Shown here one piece after another: positions 14,634 through 23,579 of a stretch of DNA of 64,000 nt. The stretch is from Gammaproteobacteria bacterium (GTDB lineage: Bacteria > Pseudomonadota > Gammaproteobacteria > Acidiferrobacterales > SZUA-150), in assembly GCA_029880545.1 (NCBI GenBank), contig JAOUOD010000014.1:1-64000 (forward strand), given 5' to 3'. How positions within the stretch are numbered: the stretch's first letter is position 1; each line of letters starts with the position of its first letter. The notes below the pieces were generated by a model that saw only the letters and a program-made list of their open reading frames with translations, was not told the origin of the DNA and did not search any database. The position numbers were made by a program, and so were the translations under genes.

Positions 14634-16466
14634 TCAGGCGTGCAAGGCATCAAAAATCTTTTGGGCCAGTTCCTGGCTGATACCAGGCACCTTGGCCAGT
14701 TCGTTCACTCCCGCGCGGGCAACTTCCTGCAGGCCGCCAAAGTGTTTTAACAGGGCCTGGCGACGCTTGTCACCGACACCGGGAATCTGTTCCAGCGAAG
14801 ACTGCTTGCGGCTACGCGCCCTCCTCGCCCGGTGACCGGTAATGGCGAAGCGGTGGGCCTCGTCCCGTACCTGCTGAATCAGGTGCAGAGCCGGAGAGTG
14901 AGGCGGCAGTATAGTGGCGTCCTTGGCGGGCCACAAGAACAGCCGCTCCTTGCCGGGAATACGCTCCCGACCCTTGGCCACGCCTACCAGGGTAACGTCC
15001 ACCACCTGCAACTCTTCCAGGATTTCGGCGGCAACGCCGAGCTGTCCCTTGCCGCCATCGATCAAGAGCAGGTCCGGAACGGGATGCTCACCGTCCATGG
15101 CCCGCGTATAACGACGTGAAAGCGCTTGTCGCATCGCCGCGTAGTCGTCGCCGGGTTGAATGTCCTTGATATTGAAGCGCCTGTAATCTGACTTGAGTGG
15201 GCCTTCAGGACCAAATACGACACAGGACGCCACGGTTTCAGTGCCGTTGGTGTGACTGATATCGAAACATTCAATGCGCTCGGGCGTGGCAGATAACGCC
15301 AGGGCATCGGTGAGCTGTTCAAACTGAATGCGCAGGCTGGCGTGCGTGGCCAGGCGCCGACGCAAGGCATCTTCAGCATTGATCTGGGCCATTTGCATCC
15401 AGCGACGACCGTCACCACGTTCCGGGACGAGTAGTTGAACCTTGTGCCCGCTTTGCTGGCCCAACGCCTCGGCAAGCAGGTCAGGGTCTGACACGTTTAT
15501 GCTGATCATAATCCGTGTCGGCACCTGCTTTTGCTGGTAGAACTGCGATACAAACGCCTCGAGGATGTCGGCAGGCAGATCCTGGCTGTCATCGGCAACA
15601 GAGAACTTCGGGAAGAACGCCTTGCTGCCGAGATTACGGCCGCCACGAACAAAGCTGGCGCTGACGCACGCCAGGCCGCCTTCAACGGCAACCGCGAGAA
15701 TATCGGTGTCGCGGCTATCGGTGCCGACAAATTGTTGTTCCTGCACCCGCGTCAGTGCCGCCAACTGGTCGCGAAACACCGCAGCCTGTTCAAACTCGAG
15801 GTTTGCCGATGCCTGCTCCATGTGCTGGAGTATCTCGTCGTTCACCTCGCGACTTTTGCCTTCCAGGAACATGGTAGTGTGGCGCACATCGTCGGCATAA
15901 TCCTTGTCGGTAACCAGGCCGACACAGGGTGCCCGGCACCGTTTGATCTGGTACTGCAGGCACGGTCGCGACCGGTTGCTGAAATAGGAATCCCGGCACT
16001 GACGTACACGGAACAGCTTCTGCAGCAGGTGCAGGCTTTCCCGGGCTGATGACGATGACGGGTATGGGCCAAAATACCGGCCTTTGCCTTTCCTGGCACC
16101 GCGATGGTATCGCAGCTCGGGGAACACGTGATCCGACAGATAGATATAGGGATAACTCTTGTCGTCACGAAGCAATACGTTGTAGCGCGGATTGAGCGAC
16201 TTGATCAGGTTGTTTTCGAGGATCAGGGCTTCGTTTTCGGAATGGGTAACCGTGATCTCGATATCGACAACTTGCGATACCATGGACTGGATGCGATTGC
16301 TCAGGCCGCTGGCGCGAAAATAGCTGCTCACCCGGTTACGCAGGTTGCGCGCCTTGCCTACATAGAGAATGACCTCATCAGCCCCGATCATGCGATAAAC
16401 GCCCGGCAAGGCCGGCATGATTTTGGCCATCTCTCTTAGTGCGTTGATATCCCCTGCTTCAACCAT
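14634..16466 (-). CDS. uvrC: UvrABC system protein C
   Basis: UvrC makes the dual incisions of nucleotide excision repair after UvrB loads at a lesion. The 610-residue protein has the N-terminal GIY-YIG nuclease (PGVYRMIG, then ILYVGKARNLRNR, residues about 18-50), the UvrB-binding UVR motif near 200-235, the RNase H-like 5' incision domain (VECFDISHTNG-type segment seen as IECFDISHTNG) and C-terminal tandem helix-hairpin-helix motifs (QIPGVGDKRRQALLKHFG). It overlaps the upstream uracil-DNA glycosylase gene by 8 bp and runs on to pgsA. Its partner uvrB is at the right end of this window. Confidence 0.97.
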   Translation of the reverse strand: MVEAGDINALREMAKIMPALPGVYRMIGADEVILYVGKARNLRNRVSSYFRASGLSNRIQSMVSQVVDIEITVTHSENEALILENNLIKSLNPRYNVLLRDDKSYPYIYLSDHVFPELRYHRGARKGKGRYFGPYPSSSSARESLHLLQKLFRVRQCRDSYFSNRSRPCLQYQIKRCRAPCVGLVTDKDYADDVRHTTMFLEGKSREVNDEILQHMEQASANLEFEQAAVFRDQLAALTRVQEQQFVGTDSRDTDILAVAVEGGLACVSASFVRGGRNLGSKAFFPKFSVADDSQDLPADILEAFVSQFYQQKQVPTRIMISINVSDPDLLAEALGQQSGHKVQLLVPERGDGRRWMQMAQINAEDALRRRLATHASLRIQFEQLTDALALSATPERIECFDISHTNGTETVASCVVFGPEGPLKSDYRRFNIKDIQPGDDYAAMRQALSRRYTRAMDGEHPVPDLLLIDGGKGQLGVAAEILEELQVVDVTLVGVAKGRERIPGKERLFLWPAKDATILPPHSPALHLIQQVRDEAHRFAITGHRARRARSRKQSSLEQIPGVGDKRRQALLKHFGGLQEVARAGVNELAKVPGISQELAQKIFDALHA

Positions 16467-17103
16467 TCTGCTTCAGGATTTTGTCAATGTTGCTAAAAAC
16501 ATCGTGGAACATCTTTTCGGTCAGTCGCCGTGTCTGCGTGTTGTAGCGACTGCAATGGTAGGAGTTCACCAGTGTCAGCTGCTCCAGCTTGTGTACGGCG
16601 TTATGGGCGAACCGGAATTGTGACTGCTTCAGATCAAGCGCACGCAACACCGCCTTGTGAGCGATATTGCCCAGGGTCAGCAGCACCGCATTTTTTGGCA
16701 GCGTCGCCAGTTCGGCTTTGAAATACGGGTTACAGGTTTTCTCTTCTTCCGTAGTCGGTTTATTGGCCGGCGGCAGGCACTTGACCGCGTTGGTAATCCT
16801 GCAACCGGTCAATACCAGGTCGTCATCTGCGGCAATGGATTCGGGCAGGTTCCCGTAGCCGAACTTGTGTAGCGTCTGGTACAGCAGGATCCCGGCATAA
16901 TCACCGGTAAAAGGTCGGCCGGTGCGATTGGCGCCATGCATGCCCGGCGCCAGGCCGACAATCAGGAGTCGGGCCTTGGGGTCGCCAAATGGGGGCACGG
17001 GTGCGGCATGGTAGTTCGGGTAATCCTGGCGGATACCCGTCAGAAACTTGTCCAGTCGCGGGCATTGGCGACAGGCGGGATTAAAAGTGGATTGTTTTGC
17101 CAT
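16459..17103 (-). CDS. uracil-DNA glycosylase, family 5 (UdgB-like)
   Basis: This is a predicted base-excision repair enzyme that removes uracil and related deaminated bases. N-terminal cysteines in CRQCPRL (11-17) and a later CNPYF fit the iron-sulfur cluster of family 4/5 glycosylases. Motif 1 is GLAPGMHGANRTGR near 50-63 followed by FTGD, the family 5 form that lacks the usual catalytic acid. Motif 3 is NSYHCSRYNTQT. It overlaps uvrC by 8 bp, which places two repair genes in one transcript. Family 4 is the main alternative, but the HGANRTGR stretch favours family 5. Confidence 0.88.
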   Translation of the reverse strand: MAKQSTFNPACRQCPRLDKFLTGIRQDYPNYHAAPVPPFGDPKARLLIVGLAPGMHGANRTGRPFTGDYAGILLYQTLHKFGYGNLPESIAADDDLVLTGCRITNAVKCLPPANKPTTEEEKTCNPYFKAELATLPKNAVLLTLGNIAHKAVLRALDLKQSQFRFAHNAVHKLEQLTLVNSYHCSRYNTQTRRLTEKMFHDVFSNIDKILKQNG

Positions 17104-17331
17104 GATTATTTGATATCTTACATTAAATATAGTCTATAACACATTGTTATATAGGAACATTATTCCGACAATATGTCTCATCTCAGCCGCACGGTTTTTG
17201 CGTTGTCGGCGCCGCCACCGGCCGCGCCCTGGATTTTGGAATCCAGGCGACCAGCGAGCTTTTCAAATTCCGATCCAAACAATAAAATCAGCGCTCTTTT
17301 TTACACAAGCGAAAGCGGAAGACAAACACTA

Positions 17332-17892
17332 ATGAAAATCTCAGCATTTGATATTCGCCCGGGCAATCTCATTGAGCATAACGGAAAGCTGTGGCGTGTA
17401 GCCAAGATTCAGCACGTCAAGCCCGGCAAAGGCGGCGCTTTTATGCAGGTGGAGATGAAAGATATTGCCAGCGGCTCCAAATTGCATGAGCGTTTCCGCT
17501 CTGAAGACAAGGTTGAGAAGGCCCATGTTGAAGCACGGGAAATGCAGTACCTGTACCAGGATGGAGAAAGCCTGATATTTATGGACAACGCCAGCTACGA
17601 ACAGGTAGCGATTCCGGTAGAGGATCTGGAGGCGCAAATGGGCTACATGTTGCCCAATACTGTCGCCGTGGTGACTTTTCACGGCGACACTCCCATCGGA
17701 CTGGATCTGCCCGCTTCCGTCGTCCTGGAAGTCGTGGAAACAGAAGCGGCCATCAAGGGTCAGACGGCTTCCGGATCCGGCAAACCTGCCAGGCTGGAAA
17801 CCGGCATCACTGTGACTGTGCCCGCATTTGTGAACACCGGTGACAAGGTAAAGGTTAATACCGATACTGGCGACTACATGGAACGCGCCTGA
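17332..17892 (+). CDS. efp: elongation factor P
   Basis: EF-P binds between the P and E sites and relieves ribosome stalling at polyproline. It is 186 residues with three beta-barrel domains. The loop PGKGGAF near 30-36 holds the lysine that is normally beta-lysylated, and the C-terminal TGDYMERA is typical. The ATG at 17332 gives the conserved MKISAFDIRPGN start. The in-frame extension to 17173 is leader sequence. The leader contains a perfect 8-bp hairpin with a 4-base loop at 17228-17247, role unknown. Confidence 0.96.
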   Translation: MKISAFDIRPGNLIEHNGKLWRVAKIQHVKPGKGGAFMQVEMKDIASGSKLHERFRSEDKVEKAHVEAREMQYLYQDGESLIFMDNASYEQVAIPVEDLEAQMGYMLPNTVAVVTFHGDTPIGLDLPASVVLEVVETEAAIKGQTASGSGKPARLETGITVTVPAFVNTGDKVKVNTDTGDYMERA

Positions 17893-17900
17893 CGGCATGT

Positions 17901-17926
17901 AAAAGGGCGGCTACGGTCGCCCTTTT
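17901..17926. terminator. bidirectional terminator between efp and the sensor kinase
   Basis: AAAAGGGCG (17901-17909) pairs with CGCCCTTTTT around an 8-base loop. A- and T-runs on the two sides allow termination of both the converging genes. Confidence 0.85.
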
Positions 17927-17938
17927 TCTGTTTTGGTG

Positions 17939-20869
17939 TCAGGCTGCGACAGTGTGACCCTGTCGTACAGGCAGCCATAAGACTACAGTTGTGCCCTTTC
18001 CTTCCGCGCTGTGTATGACAATATCGCCCTTGTGTTGCGTCATGATTTGCTTGACCGTAGGCATGCCCAGTCCGACACCAAAACCCTTGGTTGAAAACAA
18101 CGGCTCAAATATCCTTTCCATGTTAGTGGCCGGTATGCCATTGCCGTTGTCGGTTACGGTAATTTCTATTCGGTCGTTACGCAATGCTGTTGCAATCCCC
18201 AGCTTCGGTACATAGCCTAGCCCGATTATCTCGGACATTTCCTGTATGGCCTGGCACGCATTCTCTACAACATTGATTACCGCGCGCTGCAGCCGGTTCT
18301 GATCTATATCCGCCAGGTATCCATCAAGATCGTATTGGGTATTGACGGGTATTGATTCCGGAATCTGCATTTCATCAATTATGTAGCCCAGCCAGTTGTC
18401 CAGCGCTACGGGTTGCAGGCTCAGGGTCATGTGCCGGGTGAAATCCAGCAGCTCGTCTATAATGTGATCACATCGGCTGATGTTGCGGTCAACCCGGTCT
18501 ATGGCCTGCAACAATCGTTCATCACCATGAGCGCATTTCTTGCGTATTACGTAGATGGAAGGCTTAATGGCGCCCAATGGATTGCGAAGCTCATGAGATA
18601 CGGTTGCAGTAAGGCGGCCGAGAGTGGCTAGGCGCTCGTTTTTCACCAGTTCTTCGTGAACCAGTTTCAATTCGTTTGTGCGCTCATCGACAAGATCTTC
18701 AAGATGATGGCGGTACTTGTCCAGCTCCTGTTCCGTTTTCTTCCTGTCGGTAATGTCTCGACCAGTAAGGTAGAACAGATTGTCCTGAAGACTGGTATGA
18801 ATGTTCCACTCTATCCAGCGATACTCTCCATTCTTGCAAATGCACCTGTTTGTAATGAGATGCTGGAGTTTTCCTTTTCTTAAATTTTGCGTAACTTCCT
18901 TGACTGAGGCAACATCATCCGGATGTATGAAGCTGATGAACCTTCTTTCAAGAATTTCCTTGTCATCGTAGCCAAATGTTCTCCGGAATGACGGATTGAT
19001 CTTGGTCAGGCGGCCATTCATGTTTCCCAAACCAACCATGTCATAAGACAGTCTGAACATGTTTTCAATCTGTTTTTCGGCGCGTACCTGTTCGGTTATA
19101 TCCTGGACTGTGCCCACGGATCTCACTGGCTTCCCGTCAACATCAAAGAATGATTCGCATGTCTCACGGACGTGCTTGATCCTGCCATCACTCATTTTGA
19201 GGCGATGCGTTATTTCATATGGTGCTTTATTGGCCAGGGAGTCAGTATAAGCCTGGTTGACCATGTCCCGATCATCGGGATGTATAGTGTTGAGAAACGC
19301 TTCATAGGAAGCATCGAAACGTGCCTTGTCAACTTCAAAAATTCGAAATATCTCGTCAGACCATTCCAGCCTATTGTTGGTCAGATCAAGCTCCCATGCG
19401 CCCACCTTGGCCAGCCTTTGGGCTTCGTTCAATCGTGCCTCGCTGTTACGCAATGCCCGTTCCACAATATTACGTTCAGTAATGTCGTTGAATGTAATGA
19501 CCGTGCCGATGATCTTTCCGTCCTGAAACATTGGCTGAGACCAGCACTCGGCATGGAACGATTCTCCACTGCGGCGTCGAAATATACCGTTGACAGACAA
19601 GGATTCTTCGTCGGAGCGGGAAGCTTTGCAGATGATACATTCGTCCTGCATGTCTTCCCTGTCCTTGTTGACGGCGCTGTGAACCAGAGAATGCATGTTT
19701 TTTCCAATAATTGAATTGGCATCCGGGTATCCAAGCAGGGTTGCGCAGGAATTGTTCGCGAAAATGCAAATCCCGTTCATATCTACTCCGTATATGCCTT
19801 CACCCGTGGAGTCGAGAATGGTGCGAAGTATTTCTCCGGATTCGTGAGCCTGTTGCTCGGCAAGTCTTCGCTGACTGATATCCTCCATACTTGCAAGCAG
19901 GAGCTTTCTGCCGTTCACCTCAATATAGCGTGCTGATACCCTGACAAAGACTTTTGTGCCATCTTTTCGATACAAAGCCTTCTCATAACCACTTTTTGAA
20001 GCGAATACTGAAGAATCGAGAACCGGGGACCCGGAAGGAAACAGATCGCCATGATTCAGTTGCAGCTGGTCACTGGCGTCATAACCGAGAATTCCAAATA
20101 TGGCAGTGTTTGCGTCAATCAATCTGTCCTGCTCGTTAAACAGAGCCAGTCCCGAAGGTGACGAGTCAAATAGCATGCGGTTGTAGTTTTCATTGTCGAT
20201 AATGCGTTTTATCATCGGCTTGTTAATGCGAAACAGCAAGGCCGAGGCTATGGCAATGACAAGCAATGCAATGCCGAACCCGTACAGCGTCATCCGGATA
20301 TAAGGCCGCCTGACCTCGTCCATATCAATTTTTGCTACAAGGCCATAGCCGAGCTGGGGTATGTAGGTGTAGGCGGCAAGCACCTCCTTGTTACGGTAAT
20401 CGTATGCGACAACCGTGCCTGATTTGCCTGATAGCGCGTATTCAACAGGCATTGGTAACGTTGCACCAGCCCCGCTCTTTTCTGAAACAGGGATCCTGTC
20501 CGGGTATTGGGATGACTTGTGGCGGGTTCTTTCGACAAAAACAATGTTGTCGTTTTCCAGTCTCGCCAGCAGAAACTCCCCGGTTTCACCGAACCCGCTG
20601 TAATTTCGGTGGGCCTCGTTTACCTGGCTAAGGGTGGCGCCTGTTGCCCCCTTTTCATGGTCACTTGCGCTGAAGCTGGCATCAAACCGGGCTACCGCCT
20701 CGATCAAGGTGGCCTGGCTTTTAACCAGTGCCAACAACTGGTCGCGCTGCTTCTGGAATGCCGTTTGATACAAGAAAATTGACGTCATCGACTCCAGCAG
20801 CAGTACAGCGAGGGAAAAGACAGCTATCAGCAGGAAATTACGTTTGTACAGCGCTTTATGTCCAGCCAT
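17939..20869 (-). CDS. membrane-bound multi-PAS sensor histidine kinase
   Basis: This is a 976-residue orphan sensor kinase. A membrane segment (about 12-34) precedes an extracytoplasmic Cache-like sensor of about 150 residues, and a second membrane segment lies near 193-215. Four PAS domains follow between about 225 and 725, with PAC-type endings (FVRVSARYIEVNGRKLLLASMED and others). The HisKA H-box is TVSHELRNPLG, with the phosphorylated histidine near 759. The HATPase domain has its N box at NVVENACQA (near 870), the G1 box DNGNGIP and the G2 box GVGLGMPTV. There is no receiver domain and no response regulator next to it. The ligand is unknown. Confidence 0.9.
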   Translation of the reverse strand: MAGHKALYKRNFLLIAVFSLAVLLLESMTSIFLYQTAFQKQRDQLLALVKSQATLIEAVARFDASFSASDHEKGATGATLSQVNEAHRNYSGFGETGEFLLARLENDNIVFVERTRHKSSQYPDRIPVSEKSGAGATLPMPVEYALSGKSGTVVAYDYRNKEVLAAYTYIPQLGYGLVAKIDMDEVRRPYIRMTLYGFGIALLVIAIASALLFRINKPMIKRIIDNENYNRMLFDSSPSGLALFNEQDRLIDANTAIFGILGYDASDQLQLNHGDLFPSGSPVLDSSVFASKSGYEKALYRKDGTKVFVRVSARYIEVNGRKLLLASMEDISQRRLAEQQAHESGEILRTILDSTGEGIYGVDMNGICIFANNSCATLLGYPDANSIIGKNMHSLVHSAVNKDREDMQDECIICKASRSDEESLSVNGIFRRRSGESFHAECWSQPMFQDGKIIGTVITFNDITERNIVERALRNSEARLNEAQRLAKVGAWELDLTNNRLEWSDEIFRIFEVDKARFDASYEAFLNTIHPDDRDMVNQAYTDSLANKAPYEITHRLKMSDGRIKHVRETCESFFDVDGKPVRSVGTVQDITEQVRAEKQIENMFRLSYDMVGLGNMNGRLTKINPSFRRTFGYDDKEILERRFISFIHPDDVASVKEVTQNLRKGKLQHLITNRCICKNGEYRWIEWNIHTSLQDNLFYLTGRDITDRKKTEQELDKYRHHLEDLVDERTNELKLVHEELVKNERLATLGRLTATVSHELRNPLGAIKPSIYVIRKKCAHGDERLLQAIDRVDRNISRCDHIIDELLDFTRHMTLSLQPVALDNWLGYIIDEMQIPESIPVNTQYDLDGYLADIDQNRLQRAVINVVENACQAIQEMSEIIGLGYVPKLGIATALRNDRIEITVTDNGNGIPATNMERIFEPLFSTKGFGVGLGMPTVKQIMTQHKGDIVIHSAEGKGTTVVLWLPVRQGHTVAA

Positions 20870-21073
20870 TCAGACACCCTGATCCTGGTTGATAAACCAG
20901 GTATTTAACAGTTTTCGGTTTATGCAGAATACTCTGTCAACGCCTTTATGGTATCGCCAAAGTCGGAGGAATGATGGTGCCTGGCTGGCACAAATTGCGA
21001 ATTGTATTAAAAATTTACAAATTTACTGCTTTTGCTGCGAGCAGCGGGGTCTTGGGGTGAAGGGCGAGATAGA

Positions 21074-21102
21074 CCGGGATATGTCAGGATGGCATATCCC
21101 GG
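21074..21102. other. perfect hairpin downstream of speD
   Basis: CCGGGATATG (21074-21083) and CATATCCCGG (21093-21102) form a 10-bp stem with a 9-base loop. No U-run follows on the speD strand, so it is not a standard terminator. The rest of 20870-21143 shows no gene. Confidence 0.45.
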
Positions 21103-21143
21103 GCTTAGTGCTAACCGGAAAAACAGGTTGGACTTCTCGTTGC

Positions 21144-21950
21144 CTAACGCGGCATGTTGCTGCCGTAGAAGATTTCCAGCATTTCTCGCTTGAGATTCTT
21201 GGAGGCCTTGCTTCGCTCCTGCGTGGACAGGTCATCAGGATGGAAATTGAAAAAGTAGTTATCCAGATCGATATCCTTGAGCATCATCTTGGTATGGAAC
21301 ATGTTCTCCTGGTACACATTCACATCAACTGCCTGGTAGCGCTCAAGAGTCTGCTTGTCCATGAAGTTCTGAATGGAATTGATCTTGTGGTCGATGTAAT
21401 GCTTGGTGCCCTTGATATCACGCGTAAAACCACGAACGCGGTAGTCACAAATAACAATGTCCGAGTCAAAGCTGTGGATAAGAAAGTTCAGCGCGCGTAG
21501 TGGCGAAATCTTGCCGCAGGTTGATACATCAATATCGACGCGGAAAGTGCTGATGCCATTAACCGGGTGGCTTTCAGGGTAGGTGTGTACCGTCAGGTGA
21601 CTCTTGTCCAGGTGGGCGACAACGGTGTCCGGCAGTGGACCGGGCGCTTCGGGATTTTCCGGTTCTTCGGTAATCGGTTCTTCAGAGATTAGCATGGTGA
21701 CGCTGGCGCCTTCGGGCTCATAGTCCTGGTGGGCGATATTGAGAATATTGGCGCCTATTATATCCGCGACCTCTTTCAGAATGTTGGTCAGGCGCTCGGC
21801 ATTATATTCTTCATCGATATAGGCTATGTAGGACTTTTGTTCCGCCTCGGTACGCGTATAGGCAATATCGTAGATATTGAAACTCAGGGTCTTGGTGAGA
21901 TTATTAAAGCTCTCGAGCTTCATTTTCCCGATGGGTTTGATCTTTGGCAA
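21144..21950 (-). CDS. speD: S-adenosylmethionine decarboxylase proenzyme
   Basis: SpeD makes decarboxylated AdoMet, the aminopropyl donor for spermidine. The proenzyme self-cleaves at the serine in [17 protein letters not shown] to yield the pyruvoyl cofactor. The sequence aligns along its length with E. coli SpeD ([58 protein letters not shown] end). A TTG at 21950 preceded by AGAGG is the likely start. ATG 21923 would shorten it by nine residues, and the longer upstream frame to 22238 is not plausible. No spermidine synthase gene (speE) lies in this window. Confidence 0.95.
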   Translation of the reverse strand: MPKIKPIGKMKLESFNNLTKTLSFNIYDIAYTRTEAEQKSYIAYIDEEYNAERLTNILKEVADIIGANILNIAHQDYEPEGASVTMLISEEPITEEPENPEAPGPLPDTVVAHLDKSHLTVHTYPESHPVNGISTFRVDIDVSTCGKISPLRALNFLIHSFDSDIVICDYRVRGFTRDIKGTKHYIDHKINSIQNFMDKQTLERYQAVDVNVYQENMFHTKMMLKDIDLDNYFFNFHPDDLSTQERSKASKNLKREMLEIFYGSNMPR

Positions 21951-22038
21951 TTCGTTACTACCTCTTTCTCTGGATTGCGGGTTGCCGCATTGCGGGCAAG
22001 GGCCAAATTTTATCCCCAAAGTCGTCGCGGTAAAAGCA

Positions 22039-23058
22039 TTAAACAAGCCGGCTGATGGCTTCAGTGGATTCCTGCCAGCGAGGGTCCCCGGCAAGCGCCG
22101 TCCGTGCCAGCACAGGCTTTCCGTGCATGCGAGCCAGTCTAAGCATGCTGGTTGGTTCAGGTTCCCGCCTGTAGCCATCGAGCAACCGTGCGACTTCGTT
22201 GCTGTTATTGCACACAAGAGCCATGTCGCAACCGGCATCGATGGCGACCTCGGCCCGGGCGACTATATCGCCGGCCACGGTGGCACCCTCCATTGTCAGG
22301 TCATCACTGAATATGACCCCTTGGAAGTTCAGCTCTTTACGCAAGATCTGCTGCAGCCAGACCCGGGAAAACCCGGCCGGCGCCTCGTCAACGCGAGGGT
22401 AACGCACATGCGCCGGCATGATTCCTGCCAGGCCGTACTCGACCAGGCGTTCAAACGGTACCAGGTCGTCCATGCGAATATCGGCCAGGGAGCGTTCGTC
22501 AACGGGCAGAGCCACGTGTGAATCGGCAGCCACGGCACCGTGGCCGGGGAAATGCTTGCCGGTAGCGGCCATGCCGCCCTTTTTCATGCCGATAATCAGT
22601 GAGTGAGCCAGGTCGCTGACCACGTCCGGATCCCGATGAAAACTCCGGTCGCCAATGACTTCGCTGACGCCGAAATCCAGGTCAAGTACGGGCGCGAAAC
22701 TGAAATCAATACCCACGGCGTTCAATTCCGTTGCCATGAGCCAGCCTGCCATTTCGGCCAGACGCTTGGCGCGCTTGCGATTTTCACCATATATCTCGCC
22801 AAAACGGCGCATGGGTGGCAGAACGGTAAACCCCTCGCGGAACCGCTGTACCCGGCCGCCTTCATGGTCGACGCATATGAGCAGGCGCCGCTTCTGTAGC
22901 GCATGAATTTCCTTGGCCAGCTCCTCTATTTGCTGGGCTGATTCGAAGTTCCTGCTGAAAAAAATCAGCCCCCCGGTCAGCGGGTGGCGCAACATGTCGC
23001 GCTCGTCTTCCTGCAACTGCGTGCCGCGCAGATCCATCATTACCGGACCCAATGCCAT
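22039..23058 (-). CDS. nagZ: beta-N-acetylhexosaminidase (peptidoglycan recycling)
   Basis: NagZ is a cytosolic glycoside hydrolase family 3 enzyme that removes GlcNAc from 1,6-anhydroMurNAc-peptides in cell-wall recycling. At 339 residues it has the normal length. The KHFPGHG motif with the catalytic-loop histidine/aspartate segment ADSHVALP is present near residue 175. The nucleophile region FSDDLTMEG follows near 250, and the start [15 protein letters not shown] is typical. The L,D-transpeptidase-like gene ends one base upstream, so the two wall-related genes are coupled. Confidence 0.95.
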   Translation of the reverse strand: MALGPVMMDLRGTQLQEDERDMLRHPLTGGLIFFSRNFESAQQIEELAKEIHALQKRRLLICVDHEGGRVQRFREGFTVLPPMRRFGEIYGENRKRAKRLAEMAGWLMATELNAVGIDFSFAPVLDLDFGVSEVIGDRSFHRDPDVVSDLAHSLIIGMKKGGMAATGKHFPGHGAVAADSHVALPVDERSLADIRMDDLVPFERLVEYGLAGIMPAHVRYPRVDEAPAGFSRVWLQQILRKELNFQGVIFSDDLTMEGATVAGDIVARAEVAIDAGCDMALVCNNSNEVARLLDGYRREPEPTSMLRLARMHGKPVLARTALAGDPRWQESTEAISRLV

Positions 23059-23059
23059 T

Positions 23060-23566
23060 CTAGCTTCCCTCGTCTATGGTTACCGTGGTGCCTGCAGGTA
23101 CCAGGTCAAACAGTTCGACAACATCTTGGTTTTTCATCTTGATGCAGCCATGGGATCCAGGTTTACCCATCTCGTCGGCATCGGGCGAGCCATGGATGTA
23201 GATATAGCGGCGCATGGTATCGACATTGCCTCCGCGATTGAAACCCGGTTCACAACCGCACAGCCACATAATCCGGGTCAGGATCCAGTCACGATCCGGG
23301 TGAGTTTCGCGCAGGGTCTCGGAAAACACCTCGCCGGTATCACGACGGCCGACAAAAACGGTGTTGGCAGGCTTGCCTGCACCGATCTTGGCGCGAATAT
23401 AATGTTGTCCCCGGGGCGTCTTTTCACTGCCGCTGAGTTCGCCAATACCGTTTTTGCCGGTTGAAATGGCATAGGTTTTCATGCGTTGACCATCCGCGAA
23501 CAGGTGCAGCTCCTGCTTCGAGGTATCCACGACAATCCGATATGTTCCGGTTTCAGTTTGGTTCAT
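23060..23566 (-). CDS. L,D-transpeptidase (YkuD family) without signal peptide
   Basis: The YkuD catalytic domain fills most of the 168-residue protein. The conserved histidine lies in YIHGSPD and the catalytic cysteine in SHGCIKM. Family members form 3-3 peptidoglycan crosslinks or attach lipoproteins in the periplasm. No signal peptide or membrane segment is seen at either possible start (ATG 23566 or TTG 23602), so either export is unusual or the enzyme acts on cytosolic murein peptides. It lies between rlmD and nagZ on the same strand. Pairing with nagZ makes a role in cell-wall recycling worth considering. Confidence 0.85.
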   Translation of the reverse strand: MNQTETGTYRIVVDTSKQELHLFADGQRMKTYAISTGKNGIGELSGSEKTPRGQHYIRAKIGAGKPANTVFVGRRDTGEVFSETLRETHPDRDWILTRIMWLCGCEPGFNRGGNVDTMRRYIYIHGSPDADEMGKPGSHGCIKMKNQDVVELFDLVPAGTTVTIDEGS

Positions 23567-23579
23567 GGCAGGAAATGTT

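Noticed and set aside
21144-22238. Longer SpeD of 364 residues
   Set aside because: The upstream 95 residues overlap nagZ and have no homology. SpeD motifs begin near 21950.
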